DNA of 64,000 nt, taken from assembly GCA_964440795.1 (NCBI GenBank), contig CAYTTQ010000004.1, forward strand, positions 8,041 through 72,040. Reading direction: 5' to 3'. Source of the stretch: C00003060 sp964440795. Its GTDB lineage: Bacteria; Desulfobacterota; Desulfobacteria; Desulfobacterales; C00003060. This document shows positions 16,600 to 25,612 of the stretch, in pieces; within the stretch, counting starts at the first letter, position 1, and each line of letters opens with the position of its first letter. Made by a program: the position numbers and the translations under genes. The notes below the pieces were generated by a model. It worked only from the letters and a program-made list of their open reading frames with translations. It did no database searches and was not told the origin of the DNA.

Positions 16600-16783
16600 T
16601 AAGGGCTCGCGCAAAAATAACTTCACATTTTGCCATCTCGGCTTCCGCCCGTCTTTGCCCGATACCTCACTCGCAAAACCTCGACATAGCCTGCTATGCC
16701 TGCGATTTTGCTCAATCGGATCGGCCAAATCCGAACCCAATCCGAGCGCCCATTCTGTGAAGTTATTTTTGCGCGAACCCTTA
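16600..16783. repeat. 184-bp inverted-repeat element (MITE-like)
   Basis: Terminal inverted repeats of 28 nt (16600-16627 and 16756-16783) differ at one base; the outer part reads TAAGGGCTCGCGCAAAAA. Both ends carry TA at the outside, as left by Tc1/mariner-type (IS630) insertion. The interior is non-coding and contains a smaller imperfect palindrome centred on CATAGCCTGCTATG. A third, solitary copy of the arm is at 41408-41435. The element has no transposase, so it would need one in trans. Confidence 0.75.
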
Positions 16784-16852
16784 GCCGGGACGGATTGGCA
16801 CTGCTATTGCACAAAATCCGGAAAATCGGGCAAATTTGTAAAGGGGATAGGT

Positions 16853-17107
16853 ATGGGAACGCGATACTTGTCTACCCAAGAGGTGGGCTCGTTGCTCGGC
16901 GTGACGCGACAAACGATCAGAAATTGGATCCGAAAGGATCATGTGAGAGCCTTTCACATTGGGCAGAACCTAAAAATCTCCCCGCAAGAAGCCGTTCGTG
17001 TCCTGGAATACTATAAGTTGCCCGTACCGGATTGGCTCGAACGGGAGGTGGGACGGGCCGCCAACCCGAGGCCCGGGGCGGCCTATGAAGCGACGTGGTC
17101 CGTTTGA
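16853..17107 (+). CDS. Excisionase/MerR-like helix-turn-helix protein
   Basis: 84 residues. The N-terminal 50 residues form a winged HTH of the excisionase type: YLSTQEVGSLLGVTRQTIRN, then RKDHVRAFHIGQNLKISPQEAVRVLE. The C-terminal tail is Pro/Arg-rich and has no recognised domain. ATG at 16853 follows AAAGGGGAT; the upstream open frame runs through the repeat element and is not used. It is the first gene before an HPt protein, a diguanylate cyclase and a hybrid kinase on the same strand, so it may be the DNA-binding output or local regulator of that set. It has no receiver domain of its own. Confidence 0.8.
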   Translation: MGTRYLSTQEVGSLLGVTRQTIRNWIRKDHVRAFHIGQNLKISPQEAVRVLEYYKLPVPDWLEREVGRAANPRPGAAYEATWSV

Positions 17108-17188
17108 TCCCGGGGCCCTCGCAGGCACATCCGGTGAAAAGAGGCACAGGAACATTCCCAGGGCGTTTAATGTAAGGAGGAGATGGGC

Positions 17189-17521
17189 ATGGATTTGAGT
17201 AGCCAGGCGACAGCGCTCGGTCTGGAAACCGGTGAATACCTTGAACTGGTCGAACTCTTTATGGAAAGTACGGATGCGGATTTGGCAAGGCTGGAGTCCG
17301 CTCTTTCTTCTCAAACGCCGCAACAGGTCGCCGAAGCCGCCCACTCCATAAAGGGAGCGGCGGCTGGGCTGGGATTCGAAAATACCCAAGTCCTCGCCAA
17401 AGAGATCGAGATGAATGCGCGGCAAAACGTCTTGGACGGAAGTCGTAAACAGGCCGAAGCGATAAAAAGCGACCTCGTGGCCATCAGTGAAGCGTTTAAA
17501 ATGTGTCAGAATGTCGGATAG
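17189..17521 (+). CDS. Histidine phosphotransfer (HPt) domain protein
   Basis: About 110 residues forming a single HPt four-helix bundle; the phosphorylated histidine lies in AAHSIKGAAAGLGF (near residue 53). HPt proteins pass phosphate between hybrid kinases and response regulators. ATG at 17189 is 8 nt after AAGGAGG; the in-frame ATG at 17183 is too close to that site. The gene lies between the HTH gene and the receiver-GGDEF gene, so it is likely the intermediate of a phosphorelay from the hybrid kinase to the diguanylate cyclase. Its ribosome binding site is complementary to the candidate small RNA. Confidence 0.88.
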   Translation: MDLSSQATALGLETGEYLELVELFMESTDADLARLESALSSQTPQQVAEAAHSIKGAAAGLGFENTQVLAKEIEMNARQNVLDGSRKQAEAIKSDLVAISEAFKMCQNVG

Positions 17522-17631
17522 CGGACTCGGCGTCGCAAGAGGTGTCAAGGGTCGGTTCATGGATACGACCGGTCCCATGGGGGATGCCGTAAACCAAGCG
17601 TTCAAGGCCGACTCTTTAGCGCGCGGGTGAT

Positions 17632-18615
17632 ATGGAGGGTATGAAGGCTGGCGTGAAAGATACAATTGCTGATTCCGAGACCGGCTTTTCGGTCTTAATC
17701 GCCGAAGACAATCCGGTTTCCCGGGGGCTGCTGGAAAAGACGCTGGAGAAGACGGGATACAAAGTGGTGGTCACCCGGGACGGGGAGGAAGCCCTAAACG
17801 TCTTTAAGCAGACCTTTTTTCCCATCGTCATAACGGACTGGATGATGCCCGGAATGAATGGCCTGGAACTGTGCGAGGCCATTCGTGGGAATGCGTCAGA
17901 CGGATATGTATACATCGTATTTTTAACCTCCAAAGATTCCAAGGACGACATTATCGCCGCCTTGAGTGCCGGCGCGGATGATTATCTCGTAAAACCCTTC
18001 CATAAAGCGGAACTGATGGCCCGGCTAAGAACCGGAAAGCGGATTTTGGATTTGGAGCGGTCCTTAAGAGAGGCGAATGAGGATATCAAGCTATTATCGA
18101 TTACCGATCCTTTGACCCAGGTCTATAATCGGGGGTACGTCATGAGTCGACTTCCCGAAGAAATTGGCAGGGCGCAGCGATACAATCATGCCTTGTCCGT
18201 AATCATGTGTGACATCGATCACTTTAAGTATGTAAACGATACATTGGGACATCTGGTGGGAGATGAAGTCCTGAAAAGTGTTTCCCAATTACTTGTCGAC
18301 GGTATCCGAAACGATGTGGATTGGTTGGCCCGGTACGGTGGAGAAGAGTTTTTGATCGTCTTATCTGAAACGGGCACCCAAGGAGCGGTGGTGGTAGCGG
18401 AGAGACTGAGAAAGGCTTTGGCCGAAAAAACCGTGGACCCGGAAATGGAAAACCTTCATATCACGGCCAGCTTTGGTGTGGTGACCTATGATCCGGCCAC
18501 CGTTGACCGGATTTCGCCGGAGGATGTGATTCGGCAGGTCGACCGACACCTTTATCGAGCCAAGGAATTAGGAAGGAATCGGGTCGTGGGAGGACGCCTT
18601 GAGTCACCCGAATAA
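17632..18615 (+). CDS. Response regulator with GGDEF domain (diguanylate cyclase)
   Basis: 327 residues. An N-terminal receiver has acidic pocket AEDN, Asp69 in VITDWMMPG and Lys121 in LVKPF; a helical linker leads to a GGDEF domain with DPLTQVYNRG and active site GGEEF (236-240). It should make cyclic di-GMP when phosphorylated. At the product-inhibition site, five residues before GGEEF, the sequence is NDVD (227-230) instead of RxxD, so feedback inhibition may be lost. It overlaps the hybrid kinase start by 17 nt, tying the two into one operon. The N-terminal start is not certain (GTG at 17653 is an alternative). Confidence 0.92.
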   Translation: MEGMKAGVKDTIADSETGFSVLIAEDNPVSRGLLEKTLEKTGYKVVVTRDGEEALNVFKQTFFPIVITDWMMPGMNGLELCEAIRGNASDGYVYIVFLTSKDSKDDIIAALSAGADDYLVKPFHKAELMARLRTGKRILDLERSLREANEDIKLLSITDPLTQVYNRGYVMSRLPEEIGRAQRYNHALSVIMCDIDHFKYVNDTLGHLVGDEVLKSVSQLLVDGIRNDVDWLARYGGEEFLIVLSETGTQGAVVVAERLRKALAEKTVDPEMENLHITASFGVVTYDPATVDRISPEDVIRQVDRHLYRAKELGRNRVVGGRLESPE

Positions 18616-20542
18616 GCGGAGGGTGTTGGTTGTAGACAACCATCCCGTCATTTTGAAATTCATGCGGCAGCTCTTGTCAAAGCACGGTTACGAGGTCAAA
18701 ACCGCAAAAGACGGTCTGGATGCATTGGCGGTCCTAAAAGACTTTACCCCTGATGTGGCCTTCATCGACTTGGTAATGCCCAATATCGACGGGCGTAAGC
18801 TATGTGAGATGGTTCGCGGGATACCCCGTCTCAAGGAAGTTTACTTGGTGGTACTGTCCGCTATTGCTGAAGCGGAGATGGAGCCGGTATGCGAATTCGG
18901 GGCGAATAAATATATCACCAAAGGGCCGTTTGCTCAAATGGCCGCGGAGGTGTTGGGCGTATTGGGTGCGGAGGATCCGTCGGTGCTACGGACGGCGGGC
19001 GGAGACAACGGGAACGGGCACCATACCCATCTTCGCGAAGTGACCAAAGAATTGCTTTCCGTAAAACGACATCTGGAAGTCATCATGATGAGTATGTTGG
19101 AAGGTCTGGTAGAGCTCAACCATGAGTTGCGCGTTGTTTATGCCAATCCAAAGGCCTTATCGCTTCTGGAGATTCGGGAAGAGGCGCTTCTGGGATCCTG
19201 TTTCCCCGAGTTTTTCCAAAATCGGGCCCGGGCCCGGGTCAAGGAGATGTTGGACGGGGCGGATACGATGCCTCGCCGGGAGGAAAAGCGCTCTACTTTC
19301 GAGTTAAACGGCAGGGACATCACGCTGAATGTTTCTCCGGTTAAAGACCAACAGGACAAAACCATCGTCGTGATCAACGATGTGACAAAGCAAAGACGTA
19401 TGGAGGCTCAATTACAGCAGGCGGAAAAAATGGAGGCCATCGGTACGCTGGCCGGAGGCATTGCTCACGACTTCAACAATCTCCTCATGGCCGTACAGGG
19501 GACGGTATCCTTGCTGTTGTTTAAAATGGACCATACGCATCCGTTTTACGAAAAGATCAGCAGCATCGAGCAGTGGGTGGAAAGCGGTGCGCGGTTAACG
19601 AGCCAATTGTTGGGGTATGCCAGAAAGGGCAAATATGAAGTCACATCGATTGATTTGAACCGTATGGTTCAGGATACCGCGGAAACGTTTGGACGGACCC
19701 GAAAAGATATCGTCATCCATAAGATGCTCTATGATAAACTATATCCGGCAAAGGCGGATAAAGGACAGATTGAACAAGTCTTGTTTAATCTGTATGTCAA
19801 CGCAGCCAACGCCATGCCCGGCGGGGGGACACTCACGCTGGCCACCCGAAATGTAACGGATAAAGAGATTCCGGCGAATTTATATGAGCCCCGACAGGGC
19901 GCATACGTGGAAATGGAGGTTACGGACACCGGCAAGGGGATGGACGCCAAAACCATGGACCGCATATTTGAACCCTTTTACACGACTCAGGAGATGAGTC
20001 GGGGTACCGGTCTCGGGCTGGCGTCCGTATACGGGATTGTCAAGGGGCACGAGGGCTATATAGAAGTTGATTCCGAGCCCGGTTCCGGCACCACGTTCAG
20101 GGTCTATTTTCCGGCCAGCCCGGACGCAACGGTTTCCGACCACCGGCGTCCTTCCTGTAAGGAGATCGGCCCGTGCAGACATGAAACGATCCTGTTGGTC
20201 GATGACGAACAAATGATCCTCGAGGTCGGTCAGGAACTCTTGCAAGCCATGGGATATACGGTGCTTACCGCCGAAGACGGTCGGGAGGCGGTTCAAGTTT
20301 ACGATAGCAACAAAGATTCGATTGACCTGCTCATTCTCGACATGGTGATGCCCGGGATGAAGGGCGGAGATGTGTATGATGAGGTCAAATCAATCAATCC
20401 GGACATTAAGGTCCTTTTATCCAGCGGATATAGTCTGGAAGGGGAGGCGTCGGAGATCCTCGACCGGGGATGTAACGGGTTTATACAAAAACCCTTTCAT
20501 ATGACGGAGCTTTCAGAGAATATTCGGAAGGTGTTAAAATAA
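18599..20542 (+). CDS. Hybrid histidine kinase (REC-PAS-HisKA-HATPase-REC)
   Basis: 647 residues, soluble, no membrane helix. Order: receiver 1 (Asp57 in FIDLVMPNIDG, Lys108), a short helical linker, a PAS domain (about 160-275), dimerisation/phosphoacceptor helix with His290 in GGIAHDFNNLL, ATPase domain (NLYVNAANAM, DTGKGMD, GTGLGLASVYGIVKGHEG) and receiver 2 with LILDMVMPG and QKPF. Start is TTG at 18599 with GGAGGA 5 nt before, 17 nt inside the diguanylate cyclase gene. With the HPt and receiver-GGDEF proteins it can form a complete phosphorelay controlling cyclic di-GMP. The signal bound by PAS is unknown. Confidence 0.93.
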   Translation: MSHPNKRRVLVVDNHPVILKFMRQLLSKHGYEVKTAKDGLDALAVLKDFTPDVAFIDLVMPNIDGRKLCEMVRGIPRLKEVYLVVLSAIAEAEMEPVCEFGANKYITKGPFAQMAAEVLGVLGAEDPSVLRTAGGDNGNGHHTHLREVTKELLSVKRHLEVIMMSMLEGLVELNHELRVVYANPKALSLLEIREEALLGSCFPEFFQNRARARVKEMLDGADTMPRREEKRSTFELNGRDITLNVSPVKDQQDKTIVVINDVTKQRRMEAQLQQAEKMEAIGTLAGGIAHDFNNLLMAVQGTVSLLLFKMDHTHPFYEKISSIEQWVESGARLTSQLLGYARKGKYEVTSIDLNRMVQDTAETFGRTRKDIVIHKMLYDKLYPAKADKGQIEQVLFNLYVNAANAMPGGGTLTLATRNVTDKEIPANLYEPRQGAYVEMEVTDTGKGMDAKTMDRIFEPFYTTQEMSRGTGLGLASVYGIVKGHEGYIEVDSEPGSGTTFRVYFPASPDATVSDHRRPSCKEIGPCRHETILLVDDEQMILEVGQELLQAMGYTVLTAEDGREAVQVYDSNKDSIDLLILDMVMPGMKGGDVYDEVKSINPDIKVLLSSGYSLEGEASEILDRGCNGFIQKPFHMTELSENIRKVLK

Positions 20543-20554
20543 TGAAACGTTTCC

Positions 20555-22270
20555 TCATGGACAAACCCCGCATACATGACACGTCTCCGGGTTGCACGGC
20601 GGCGTTTCTCTTTCCCTCATGGCGTTTCGGTACTCGGATATCAGGAAAGACTTTTTGATTCCGTTGTCGATAAAGTCCCACGGCAGGATTTCGTCCCGTG
20701 ACCGCGTCCGGTAGACGTAGAAATCGGGGTTGATAAAGGAGGCTTTTAATGTCTTCGCCCAGTTCCCCCCGTTGTTCAGAGCCTCGACCAGCAATCGGGC
20801 CGTACGTCTGTCTCCCCGGGAGAGAAGGGCCTGAACATACGCCCATTTGGGTATGTCCGAGTGGACCCGAACGTTGGCTGTTTTCCCCAGCTCCTTGCGA
20901 ACATGCCGAATTCGCTTCTTCAACTCGCGAACCGATTCCAAGGGCGACCACTGAAACGGGGTAAATGCCTTGGGAACAAATGAGTTGAGGCTTACCACGA
21001 TGTGACCCATCCGCGCTTTGGGGCGACTCGCTTTGAGAAACCGGTGTTTGATCTTGTTACAGAGGACGGGGATGGCGTCTACGTCATCCATGGTCTCTCC
21101 CGGCAGTCCGACCATGAAATAGAGTTTGATGTTTCCAATGCCCGTACCTACCAACTTGTCAACCGCTTCGAGGATATCCGCCTCCGAAATGCCTTTATTG
21201 ATAATACGCCGCATACGTTCGGATCCTGCATCGGGAGCGATGGTTGCCGTTTTGGTCCCGGCTTGCTTCAATAATGCCAGGAGTTCGGGGGACAATAAGT
21301 CCGCTCGCAGAGAGCTAAAAGAGAGTTGGAGATGTTGGGCGGCCGCCGTGGTACAAATGGTTCGGATACCGGGTAGATCGCCGATGTCGGAGGCGACCAA
21401 TCCCACTTTGGAGGTCCTTTCTCCAGCCCGGAGCAGCGCGGTTTCCAGTTGAGATTCCGGTCTAAACCGGGGCGGGCGATACACAAACCCGGCGGCACAA
21501 AACCGACATCCGTGAGGGCAGCCTCTGGCGACTTCGATCAGGTGGGTGTTTGCAAATGTGGTGTGGGGGGTTAAAATCGTTGTGCACAGGGGCGGCGAAG
21601 ACAGGTCCGGGACCATGGCCTGTTGAACCGGATTGGGAGCGCCATGTCGTGCGTGAAAGCCCTGGATGGTTCCATCCGATCCGTAATCCGTTTCGTAAAG
21701 TGCGGGGACGTAGATTCCGGTGACGTCTTTGGCTACAGCCTTTAGAAATGTCTCTTTTTGGCTATGCGTTTTGTATGTTTCGAAGAATCCCGGCAGTACC
21801 GCTTCTGCTTCTCCGATGACGAAACAGTCCACGAAAGGCGCCAATGGTTCCGGGTTGAGAAAACTGGTGACGCCTCCCGCCATGATCAACGGGCAATCGG
21901 AGGAACGTCGAGAGGAAAAAAGCGGAAGTCCCGCCTGAGCGAGAATGGTTAAAACGTTAAGATAATCGTTTTCGAAAGAGACGGAAAGGGCAACGATATC
22001 GAATCGGGGCAATGCCTGATTCGATTCCAGGGATGTCGGCCCGAGGCTTTCGGAACTTCCCGGTTCTCCGAGAAAGACCCGTTCGCATACGACGTCGGCA
22101 AAGGCGTTCATGATGCCGTATACACCCTGAAATCCCAGGTTCGACATGCCGATATGGTACCGGTTTGGGTAAACCAGGGCGACGCGGGTCCTTTTCCGCC
22201 AGTCCTTTCTTATCGTTCCGATTTCAGACGATAAAAATGCCTTCCCCGTTCGTCGAGCGTTATGCCGCAT
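20555..22270 (-). CDS. B12-binding-type radical SAM protein (TIGR03960-like)
   Basis: 571 residues. The N-terminal part (VALVYPNRYHIGMSNLGFQG) resembles the cobalamin-binding half of this radical SAM group, followed by the radical SAM core with CPHGCRFC (C-x3-C-x2-C) and RVEL-type repeats, SSLRAD and a YFMVGLPGET segment. The C-terminus ends in a cysteine cluster CNPETCHVCGVC, which may hold a second iron-sulfur site. Substrate unknown. It follows ftsZ by about 50 nt in the same direction and closes the dcw run, facing the hybrid kinase gene tail to tail. Confidence 0.82.
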   Translation of the reverse strand: MRHNARRTGKAFLSSEIGTIRKDWRKRTRVALVYPNRYHIGMSNLGFQGVYGIMNAFADVVCERVFLGEPGSSESLGPTSLESNQALPRFDIVALSVSFENDYLNVLTILAQAGLPLFSSRRSSDCPLIMAGGVTSFLNPEPLAPFVDCFVIGEAEAVLPGFFETYKTHSQKETFLKAVAKDVTGIYVPALYETDYGSDGTIQGFHARHGAPNPVQQAMVPDLSSPPLCTTILTPHTTFANTHLIEVARGCPHGCRFCAAGFVYRPPRFRPESQLETALLRAGERTSKVGLVASDIGDLPGIRTICTTAAAQHLQLSFSSLRADLLSPELLALLKQAGTKTATIAPDAGSERMRRIINKGISEADILEAVDKLVGTGIGNIKLYFMVGLPGETMDDVDAIPVLCNKIKHRFLKASRPKARMGHIVVSLNSFVPKAFTPFQWSPLESVRELKKRIRHVRKELGKTANVRVHSDIPKWAYVQALLSRGDRRTARLLVEALNNGGNWAKTLKASFINPDFYVYRTRSRDEILPWDFIDNGIKKSFLISEYRNAMRERETPPCNPETCHVCGVCP

Positions 22271-22322
22271 GTAACCCGTCGTTCATGGTCCCGCCCCGTC
22301 TTACCCTTTACGGTGTCACCGG

Positions 22323-23492
22323 CTAATCCGCCTTGCGTCTCATGAAGGTGGGGATGTCCAGGTCGTCGTGGTCCATGATAATCCCCCGATATCCTTTGTA
22401 GTGGGCGCCGGTCCCTTCTCCTACGGCCTTGTTTTTCCGGATGAACGTGGGTTCGTCCAGGTTGTTGACCCCTGTCAGGTCGGCCTCCGTAATATCTCGT
22501 ACCTTCCCGGAGACCGAGGGCCGCTTTCGGTCGGTTTCCGACTGGATGCCCGTGGCGATGACGGTGACTCGAAGTTCCTCGCCGATATTATCGTCAATGA
22601 CGGTTCCCCAAATAATCTCCGCGTCATCGCCCGCCTCGTTGTAAATGCGGTCGGAGGCCTCGGTCATTTCGGCCATGGTCAAGTCGGAGCCGCAAGTGAC
22701 GTTCATCAATACCCCTTCCGCACCGCTAATCGACACGTCTTCCAAGAGAGGATGGGATATGGCCCGTTCGGCCGCTTCTATCGCCCGATTTTCTCCGCAT
22801 GCCACGCCCGTTCCCATCAGGGCCATGCCGGCCTTGGACATGATGGTCCTCACATCGGCGAAATCCAGATTCACCAGGCCGGGCATCATGATGAGGTCGG
22901 TTACCCCCTTCACCGAGTGGAGGAGAATTTCGTCGGCCCGCCTGAACATGTCCAACATGGTCGCCTTGCGGGCAGCCAGCCCGCGTAAGCGATCGTTGGA
23001 TATGGTAATGACGGTGTCCACAACGTCGGCCAGGGCTTTGAGTCCTTCTTTGGCCTGTTTCATTCGCTTTTTACCCTCGAAGCCGAAAGGCAAGGTTACC
23101 ACGGCCACGGTAAGTGAGCCGAGTTCTTTGCTGGCTTGGGCGATGACCGGGGCCGCACCGGTTCCCGTCCCGCCGCCCAGTCCGGCGGTGATGAAGACCA
23201 TGTGGCTGTCTTGAAGGGCGGTGCGAATGTCATCGACGCTTTCTGTGGCCGCCTGCTGGCCGATGTTCGGGTTGGCACCGGCGCCCAGACCTTCGGTCAA
23301 TTTCTGTCCGATCTGAAGTTTGATCGGTGCTTGGGATACTTCCAGGGCTTGGGCGTCCGTGTTGGCCACCATAAATTTTACCCCCTGAAGTCTGGATTCG
23401 ATCATGTTGTTGACGGCGTTTCCGCCCGCACCGCCGACACCGACCACTTTGATTTTAGCCGAGTTTTCACTTTCTACAAAATTAAATACCAT
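22323..23492 (-). CDS. ftsZ: Cell division protein FtsZ
   Basis: Tubulin-like GTPase that forms the Z ring. The tubulin signature GGGTGTGAAP, the N-terminal GVGGAGGNAVNNM loop and the C-terminal peptide DIPTFMRRKAD (which binds FtsA and others) are present; 389 residues. A strong ribosome binding site (GGAGGTGG) precedes the ATG, 30 nt after ftsA. Standard last division gene of the dcw cluster. Confidence 0.98.
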   Translation of the reverse strand: MVFNFVESENSAKIKVVGVGGAGGNAVNNMIESRLQGVKFMVANTDAQALEVSQAPIKLQIGQKLTEGLGAGANPNIGQQAATESVDDIRTALQDSHMVFITAGLGGGTGTGAAPVIAQASKELGSLTVAVVTLPFGFEGKKRMKQAKEGLKALADVVDTVITISNDRLRGLAARKATMLDMFRRADEILLHSVKGVTDLIMMPGLVNLDFADVRTIMSKAGMALMGTGVACGENRAIEAAERAISHPLLEDVSISGAEGVLMNVTCGSDLTMAEMTEASDRIYNEAGDDAEIIWGTVIDDNIGEELRVTVIATGIQSETDRKRPSVSGKVRDITEADLTGVNNLDEPTFIRKNKAVGEGTGAHYKGYRGIIMDHDDLDIPTFMRRKAD

Positions 23493-23522
23493 AATCCACC
23501 TCCTGCTGCTTTTGATTTCGTC

Positions 23523-24752
23523 CTATATGATTTCTTTGAACCATTTCTTCATTCGGCTCATTACCCGGTTGAAGATATTCTTGTCCCGTATTCTGAATTT
23601 TTTCTTGGATTCCGATCGGGCCCCATAAAGAACCAATCCGACCGCTGTTGCATAAGTGGGGTTATTGACGACGTCCACCAACCCCCGGATCCCCATCGGT
23701 CTTCCAATTCTGGTGGGAAGGCTGAATACCGACTCGGCGATATCGGCAACCCCTTCCAATAACGATGAGCCACCCGTTATGACGATGCCCGCGGTAACCG
23801 TATCTTCCATCTGGGCCCGATAGATCTCGCGGGCGATAAGGTTGAAGATCTCTTCGACCCGGGGTTCCAGGATCTCTCCCAGAATTTGGCGGGAGAGGGT
23901 GCGGGGTTTTCGATCTCCCACACCGGCTACTTCAATCGTTTCGTCTTTGCCGATCTTATCCTTGAGACAGGTCCCATAACGAATCTTTATTTTTTCGGCC
24001 TCTTCCATCGGGGTGCGAAGTCCCACCGATATGTCGGTGGTGAGATTATTCCCCCCGACCGCCAGGACGGACGTGTGTTTAATACTTTTTCCCTTAAAAA
24101 TGGCCAAATCCGTTGTCCCACCGCCAAAATCGATGAGCGCTCCCCCCAGGTTTCGTTCTTCCTGGTTGAGCACCGTCTCACTGGATGCCAGAGATTGCAG
24201 AACAATATCGGCCACATCAAGGCCGGCCCGGTTGGCACATTTTATCAGGTTGTGAGCGGAAGTGACGGCGCCGGTGACGATGTGGATTTTGGCTTCCAGG
24301 CGAACCCCCGACATACCCTTCGGGTCCTGAATTCCCGCCTGCTCATCTACGATAAACTCCTGGGGGAGGATATGAATGACCTCTCGGTCCGGGGGGATGG
24401 CTACGGCCCGTGCGGCGTCGATTACGCGGTCGATATCCTTTTGAACGATTTCGTTGCCTTTTACGGCTACGATGCCATGGCTGTTAAATCCCATGATATG
24501 TCCACCGGCGATACCCGCGTAGACCGATGTTATTTCACAGCCCGCCATAAGCTCCGCTTCCTCTATGGCCTTTTTTATTGAATCCACCGTAGCTTCAATA
24601 TTGACTACCACCCCTTTTCGAAGGCCAACGGAGGCATGCGTCCCAATGCCCACAATATCAATTCCTTCCGGGTTGACCTCGCCCACCACGGCACAGATCT
24701 TGGTGGTGCCAATGTCCAAACCGACAATGAGTTCTCCCTCGCCTTGCCCCAT
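23523..24752 (-). CDS. ftsA: Cell division protein FtsA
   Basis: Actin-like membrane tether of the Z ring, 409 residues. ASKHA motifs IVGLDIGTTK near the N-terminus, DFGGGTTD and VITGGSSLLEG are clear, and the C-terminal amphipathic helix (VMSRMKKWFKEII) for membrane attachment is present. ATG at 24752 is chosen: it shares one base with the ftsQ stop (TAATG) and has AAAGGAG at a good distance. Confidence 0.97.
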   Translation of the reverse strand: MGQGEGELIVGLDIGTTKICAVVGEVNPEGIDIVGIGTHASVGLRKGVVVNIEATVDSIKKAIEEAELMAGCEITSVYAGIAGGHIMGFNSHGIVAVKGNEIVQKDIDRVIDAARAVAIPPDREVIHILPQEFIVDEQAGIQDPKGMSGVRLEAKIHIVTGAVTSAHNLIKCANRAGLDVADIVLQSLASSETVLNQEERNLGGALIDFGGGTTDLAIFKGKSIKHTSVLAVGGNNLTTDISVGLRTPMEEAEKIKIRYGTCLKDKIGKDETIEVAGVGDRKPRTLSRQILGEILEPRVEEIFNLIAREIYRAQMEDTVTAGIVITGGSSLLEGVADIAESVFSLPTRIGRPMGIRGLVDVVNNPTYATAVGLVLYGARSESKKKFRIRDKNIFNRVMSRMKKWFKEII

Positions 24753-25612
24753 TATGTCTCCTTTCGGTAACACACGCCAAGGAGCGGCTGCTTCCCTACG
24801 GCGCCGATGACCACTCTGTCAAGATCATTGACATCGATGGATGCAACGTGTTTTAAATGTTTCCCCTGTCGAAGATAGGCAACCATGTCCCGAATACGAT
24901 TGAATTTTTGAGTATATCCGTCTCGTCCCAACTTTATGGTGATGCTGTTGTCAAAAGCCGAAAGGGTGATGCCGATTTGGGGATCGATATCAATCTGTTC
25001 TATGTCACGCAGCGGTAACACGCTCCCGTGGAGCCGGCTCAATTCAACGAGTTTTAAGAACACCTTTGTCCCGGGTGAGGGGCTTGTCCAATCCCCGGCG
25101 AAATCAGCCAGTGTGAGACCGGAGAGGCGGGGGACGGTTATGTCTTCGGGACCCTCAACAGGCTTAATAATTTCCCCGGTGGTGCTGACATAATAGTCCC
25201 GATCGAATCGAACCACCGCCGCCGGGGTATATTCTGTTACGAAGATGCGAATGGTGTCCGGCAGGTCTCGCTCTAAACCGACTTCGGCAATCCACGGATT
25301 GGCCGATATCCTGTTTTGTAACTCCGTAAGGTTCATGGCCAAAACATTATCACCGATGCTGATTCGGGCCAGTTTCAGGATCGCCTCCGGGGTTACCCGC
25401 ACGTTGCCTTTAACGGTAATGCCCTTTGCACTAAAGTAAGGGCTTTGCGTCAACGCGTCATGAGCGAGAATAAAGACAAGACTCACCCCGAGGGTGATAG
25501 CCAAAAAGACCGAGGCTTTAAGCGAAAACACAAACCGGTTGAGGACCCGTTCGTTTCTCTGTTTTCGACTATTCTTGTAATGGTTCTTTCGAGGTCGTTT
25601 CTTGGCCGACAA
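24752..25612 (-). CDS. ftsQ: Cell division protein FtsQ
   Basis: 286-residue bitopic divisome protein. Basic cytoplasmic tail, one membrane helix (SVFLAITLGVSLVFILA), then a POTRA domain (YFSAKGITVKGNVRVTPEAIL) and the FtsQ beta domain (ANPWIAEVGLERDLPDTIRI). The start is TTG at 25612 with GGAGG 6 nt before it, which places the start 44 nt inside murB. No ddl gene lies between murB and ftsQ, unlike in E. coli. Confidence 0.93.
   Translation of the reverse strand: MSAKKRPRKNHYKNSRKQRNERVLNRFVFSLKASVFLAITLGVSLVFILAHDALTQSPYFSAKGITVKGNVRVTPEAILKLARISIGDNVLAMNLTELQNRISANPWIAEVGLERDLPDTIRIFVTEYTPAAVVRFDRDYYVSTTGEIIKPVEGPEDITVPRLSGLTLADFAGDWTSPSPGTKVFLKLVELSRLHGSVLPLRDIEQIDIDPQIGITLSAFDNSITIKLGRDGYTQKFNRIRDMVAYLRQGKHLKHVASIDVNDLDRVVIGAVGKQPLLGVCYRKET

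Noticed and set aside
16447..16740. Minus-strand frame of 97 codons over the inverted-repeat element
   Set aside because: It runs through the repeat arm and the non-coding interior, has no ribosome binding site and no recognisable fold; probably chance or a decayed gene end.
16589..16852. N-terminal extension of the HTH gene into the repeat element
   Set aside because: The extra residues come from the repeat; a good ribosome binding site precedes ATG 16853 and the HTH fold begins there.
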